A stretch of 64,000 nt of DNA, taken from assembly GCA_910589395.1 (NCBI GenBank), contig CAJUTL010000004.1:1-64000 (forward strand), written 5' to 3'. This DNA is from an uncultured Oscillospiraceae bacterium. GTDB taxonomy: Bacteria > Bacillota > Clostridia > Oscillospirales > Acutalibacteraceae. Numbering within the stretch: the first letter of the stretch is position 1; each line of letters opens with the position of its first letter. The position numbers were made by a program, and so were the translations under genes. This document shows, in pieces, positions 61,501 through 64,000 of this stretch. The notes beneath the pieces are model-generated. The model was not told the DNA's origin, did not search any database, and saw nothing but the letters and a program-made list of their open reading frames with translations.

Positions 61501-64000
61501 AGGCTGAAAATTAATTGGTTAAAAGACGTCTTTGATACCGTTCCGCCCAACCGGATTGATGGCTACCAGTATGCAAAGTTTGACGCAAATGTTGGCAGCG
61601 TTACCACTTATAAGGGCGCGGAGCTGGTTCGGGTGCAGTTTGAGGCGTCTTTGCTGAATACTCCGGACGAAACGGTATCCAGTGAGCTCACAGCTTTGCA
61701 GGTGTTGGATGCCGGTGAAGCGGCTTCGGTTACGGTGACTACCGATGATAATACTACGGTAGCGATCCCTGAGGCCAAGGCAGATGGTACACCCAATTAT
61801 GTCAGCAATCTGCAGTTTAAAGCAAAAGTTATGGACAGCAGTGGGTTGGATATTGGCAGCGATACCGTTGTATGGGATATTTTAGGAGAGCACAATGGCG
61901 TTTCCATCAGTAAGGATGGACGTGTGACTGTGGACAGCACAGCCGCTGTAGGAACTTATACGGTGGTGGCGATCGAAAGGAACTCCGGTATCTTTGGAAC
62001 GGCAAAGCTTTTTACCGTGCATGAAAGTGAGCCTTATCTGGCAAGGGTAGACATCAAGGAATCCATTATATTGGCAGAGAGGTATGTTCCTCTTACACCC
62101 TTGTACTATGATCAGTATGGAAATCCTTATACTTTGCGGGCAGGCGAGACGCTGGAAAAGAACTATTCACAGCTGAAGGACAGCGGCAGTACGGAATGGC
62201 GTTATACGAATAATGTTGTTACAGATACTTATTCTGTGCAGGCCACCGCGCCGGATACCTATACCTTGATCAGGTTAGTGGTAGAGTCCAGGTTAACAGG
62301 ACATACGGCTGAGGTTATCAAAAAGATCTATGCTATTGGTGAGGGTAACGGAACACCAAGCTATCTTGAAATCAGCGGTCCTGATACCATTACGTTGCAG
62401 CCGGGTCAGGAAACGTACCCGGTCACCACAGGGGACTATCAGGTTTATTTGCGGGATCAATTTGGAGCTAACTTAAGCCTGAGAAACTATGTTCAGAAGA
62501 TCAAGTGGGAATTCTCCGCACCCGGTATGAGCGGTGTTGAATTGACCACACGGGACGGTTCCACCAGCACGACCAAGCAGAATCAGTACGGTAACCTGAC
62601 CTTGAATCAGCAGGTGCCGGAGGGAACGATCCGTCTTACAGTGACCTATTATGATCGAAGAGGAAATATTACAGATCTGGTAGGCTTTAAGGATGTTAAA
62701 GTGGTTCACTCGGCTGAGGGAAAGAATGCCCTGGGCCGTGCGGAGATCACAAACGGCAGGTTGCGGCCCGGCACGACGACACCGCTGACTGCCAGACTGT
62801 ATGACAGCTTTGGAGAGGAACTGATCGACCTTGACGCCGCAAAGCTGACCTGGACCCTGGTTTCTCCGCCGGAAGGCGTTGAAATAAACAACGGAAACCA
62901 GATCCTGGTGCCGGAAAGTGTGACGGAAGGCAGTGTCACGGTAAGCTTGACCGCGGAATATGGCGGTTCTTCCAGAACAGTGGAAAAGGAGCTTGCGATC
63001 AGCGCGGAGGAATCTGTGCTGACCGACCTGGAAGTAAGGAATGTTCTGGGCGGCCTTCATATGTATATTCCTCCCGTGGGAAGAGACGGACTCAATGCCG
63101 AAAGGCTTTCGGTGTACCGCGCCATTGGGTACGACCAGTTCGGCGATTCCATGGGAACTCCCGCCGGCGTGACGTGGTCTATGCAGAATGAACCTACCGG
63201 GCTTACCTATACGCAGCGCGGTGTGGTACATATCAATTCTGTTACGAACCCCAGCGAAGCTACCACGATCACCGCGACAGCTCCCGGGGAAGGGGATACA
63301 TGGTTCCACGGTTCCGCCACCTTCTCCGTAGGCTATGAGCCGGATGAGCTCACCTCTCTGCGTGTCAAGCAGAAGCAGGTGTATAAGGATCCGGAAAACG
63401 GCGGTTCTACCTATTTGAAGGCAGAATATCTGAACCAGTATGGACTGCCTATGCAGCCCACAGGTACTCCTGTATGGGAACCGGGAGACGGAGCCGGTTC
63501 CGGCTGGTTTGGCGGCGGTACGGTCACTCTGACGGATGCCGGACTTGCCACTTACACTCAGTATTCTGAGTGGTTCTACGTCAATGTGGCGGTAGGTTCC
63601 GTAGAATGCAGGAATCACCGGATCAGTGTCAGCAGCGAAAAGCCTTATGTGGACAAGCTGACCTTGACGGTGGATCCTTCTTCCAGATTGGTAAAGCCCT
63701 TCCTGGCGGACGGAACACCTCAGTCTGAGAGCTTTGAGGTGCGTCCTTATGCCAGAGACCAGTACGGAGAGGAATTCAGAGATTTTACAGGTGCAAATAA
63801 ACTGCACTGGAGCATTGTGGATACTCCTGACCAGGCGATCACCATTACTGGTAAAACCGATCCCGCTCAGGACCCCAGTGCTACTCTGCGCGTGTTCAGC
63901 ACTACCCCGGCAGGCAATGTAACGGTGAAGGCCGCTACAGAAAGCGCGGCGGACGGCCAACCGGTGGTGGTGGCCACCGGCGTGGCCAAAGTAGAGCGGG
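58561..64000 (+). CDS. Giant Ig-repeat surface protein, 3' end beyond the window
   Basis: The frame from ATG 58561 stays open to the window end (at least 1813 residues). AAGGAG (58545-58550) precedes it. A signal peptide (RVLSFLLAVTLLLSSAPLAS) is followed by an N-terminal domain with FDSGNGILEMKVLATGVGNY, SGRILFSVDPKVLTPY and AGVLYFKVKN. This domain resembles the N-terminus of the first giant protein and, loosely, cohesin-like folds. About ten Ig-like repeats follow at 100-120 residue spacing, with signatures VKDQYGYS, LYDQYHQE, TVDQYGAD, FFDQYEEP, CYDQYGAQ, YYDQYGNP, LRDQFGAN, GYDQFGDS, YLNQYGLP and ARDQYGEE. The anchor, if any, lies outside the window. Confidence 0.88.
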   Translation, partial: MKKKMKRVLSFLLAVTLLLSSAPLASARISPDTQNAQAGIRLEQSKFDSGNGILEMKVLATGVGNYGIHSGRILFSVDPKVLTPYLASGKEPLQVSSDKGKTGGYGLKGESPIGSFSDAVGGSVTQPTSKIRVDESQSKYVVVSPEEGESGESPRTYLSYEFTLNTSADSGVEVEAGVLYFKVKNNDIGNLTDNSFRLGTADDIGYVEETRSYDEEKAIVSSTAAYTIAAIEYISTTVSGGSTKRNEVGYYYDVLPAVDANIGVNYNVPRQIRNIDVTTGQDISNDPERWNIGIYYTGWDVPAITHLYVGAQSITEEVPKAGQTKTTSIDYTGKIKGIDVKDRVRSFAPTDLYWEFCDAEGNPITNEEDMPKGVSFETEMVEKDGVQVEAYTGQLKITPEASQNEGENLTVYFRASRNLVYMEEHVPAVDDRIGFRAYSVLSVALTKETSVPTSVAVQDEKGNSTGQIDISSVEPGSFQEKGLDLTVDVKDQYGYSIGAGTLFLSLSGEKSDAFILTPQDGATEDEDGLIAWNGTTPIKVKFSFGEDKTAADAQAGDMKIQATFHPAGIGDTSQDKQGFYTAALQKEESRFSSVELVRYTDASFANVEPSTELALPATINGIKIPRRTYYVAKLYDQYHQEMPAVTDPKAYQWSIVDEKGDVVQDENVEIWDSQEQGSTPYRNCLSITSSYAEKEIRLKVSVAIEGGAKDSDTAVLTITRGSSQFGHVRVKSTIYPDGTEEKPFQLKIATVDQYGADYIMTEEDLAKLQLKWEIDTSKEHNDPVPYQVTEDGLLTVYGNQHPEVHVKVTPTYNGKTEASDTGTLVWGGIRALDSIELAIDKTTYAVPEVSETGENGVLSVPVTAKFFDQYEEPWSLKDGETVVYKPERGQYDGVVLETGALNGEKTEQKLTFTVTSEAAKGKIDLTAETANVTGSRTVELTKNDSKVDRAEVVNEAVKSMGTTVLETKCYDQYGAQIPAARLKINWLKDVFDTVPPNRIDGYQYAKFDANVGSVTTYKGAELVRVQFEASLLNTPDETVSSELTALQVLDAGEAASVTVTTDDNTTVAIPEAKADGTPNYVSNLQFKAKVMDSSGLDIGSDTVVWDILGEHNGVSISKDGRVTVDSTAAVGTYTVVAIERNSGIFGTAKLFTVHESEPYLARVDIKESIILAERYVPLTPLYYDQYGNPYTLRAGETLEKNYSQLKDSGSTEWRYTNNVVTDTYSVQATAPDTYTLIRLVVESRLTGHTAEVIKKIYAIGEGNGTPSYLEISGPDTITLQPGQETYPVTTGDYQVYLRDQFGANLSLRNYVQKIKWEFSAPGMSGVELTTRDGSTSTTKQNQYGNLTLNQQVPEGTIRLTVTYYDRRGNITDLVGFKDVKVVHSAEGKNALGRAEITNGRLRPGTTTPLTARLYDSFGEELIDLDAAKLTWTLVSPPEGVEINNGNQILVPESVTEGSVTVSLTAEYGGSSRTVEKELAISAEESVLTDLEVRNVLGGLHMYIPPVGRDGLNAERLSVYRAIGYDQFGDSMGTPAGVTWSMQNEPTGLTYTQRGVVHINSVTNPSEATTITATAPGEGDTWFHGSATFSVGYEPDELTSLRVKQKQVYKDPENGGSTYLKAEYLNQYGLPMQPTGTPVWEPGDGAGSGWFGGGTVTLTDAGLATYTQYSEWFYVNVAVGSVECRNHRISVSSEKPYVDKLTLTVDPSSRLVKPFLADGTPQSESFEVRPYARDQYGEEFRDFTGANKLHWSIVDTPDQAITITGKTDPAQDPSATLRVFSTTPAGNVTVKAATESAADGQPVVVATGVAKVER

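Overview
The window looks like a chromosomal segment of an anaerobic, Gram-positive member of the Clostridia, probably of Oscillospiraceae/Ruminococcaceae type. The reasons are purine-rich AGGAGG ribosome binding sites, single-chain glycyl-tRNA synthetase, a 2-hydroxyacyl-CoA dehydratase-type activase, nickel-dependent lactate racemase, S-layer-homology (SLH) surface proteins and a dockerin, together with moderately high GC in the genes. This taxonomic placement is inference. I see no tRNA, rRNA, CRISPR array, prophage or transposase gene.

The first 36 kb is core and accessory housekeeping in short operons. Positions 1-1056 are an intergenic repeat island. Next come a P-loop kinase-like protein (-), then a + run: a lipoprotein, an HD hydrolase, a split-barrel flavoprotein, a histidine phosphatase fused to a VOC domain, and a methyltransferase pseudogene with two lesions followed by a start-less ribbon-helix-helix remnant. 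LarA, MnmA, a three-gene unknown cluster (-), a YfcE-like phosphodiesterase and phosphoglucomutase follow. A - operon (12.6-18.3 kb) holds a two-piece dehydratase-activase system, a YczE-like membrane protein and an acetyltransferase. Then come a thioesterase/NUDIX pair, an ABC-exporter-like membrane protein that lacks its ATPase, a lipid kinase, a two-component system with an HtrA protease, an alpha/beta hydrolase, a proline-rich membrane protein, a WYL regulator operon with a flavin reductase, and glycyl-tRNA synthetase.

From 35.9 kb to the end the window is a surface-protein locus. An RCC1-repeat/SLH protein (-) is divergent from three consecutive giant + genes: a 2358-residue Ig-repeat protein with three C-terminal SLH domains, a 4287-residue modular protein ending in a dockerin, and a third Ig-repeat protein (at least 1813 residues) that runs off the window. 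The first and third share a DQYG-signature Ig-like repeat and a similar N-terminal domain. Together they resemble a wall-anchored scaffold that could hold a dockerin-bearing partner.

The intergenic spaces are unusual. They are mosaics of several recurring non-coding modules: GTCATTCTGA-ended palindromes, a GC-rich CGGGTCGG module that often abuts stop codons, TAGTTGTTAG tracts, small terminal-inverted-repeat elements, and a recurrent GCTGCTGCAAAA hairpin terminator. Promoters and terminators were called by eye from -35/-10 and stem-loop patterns.
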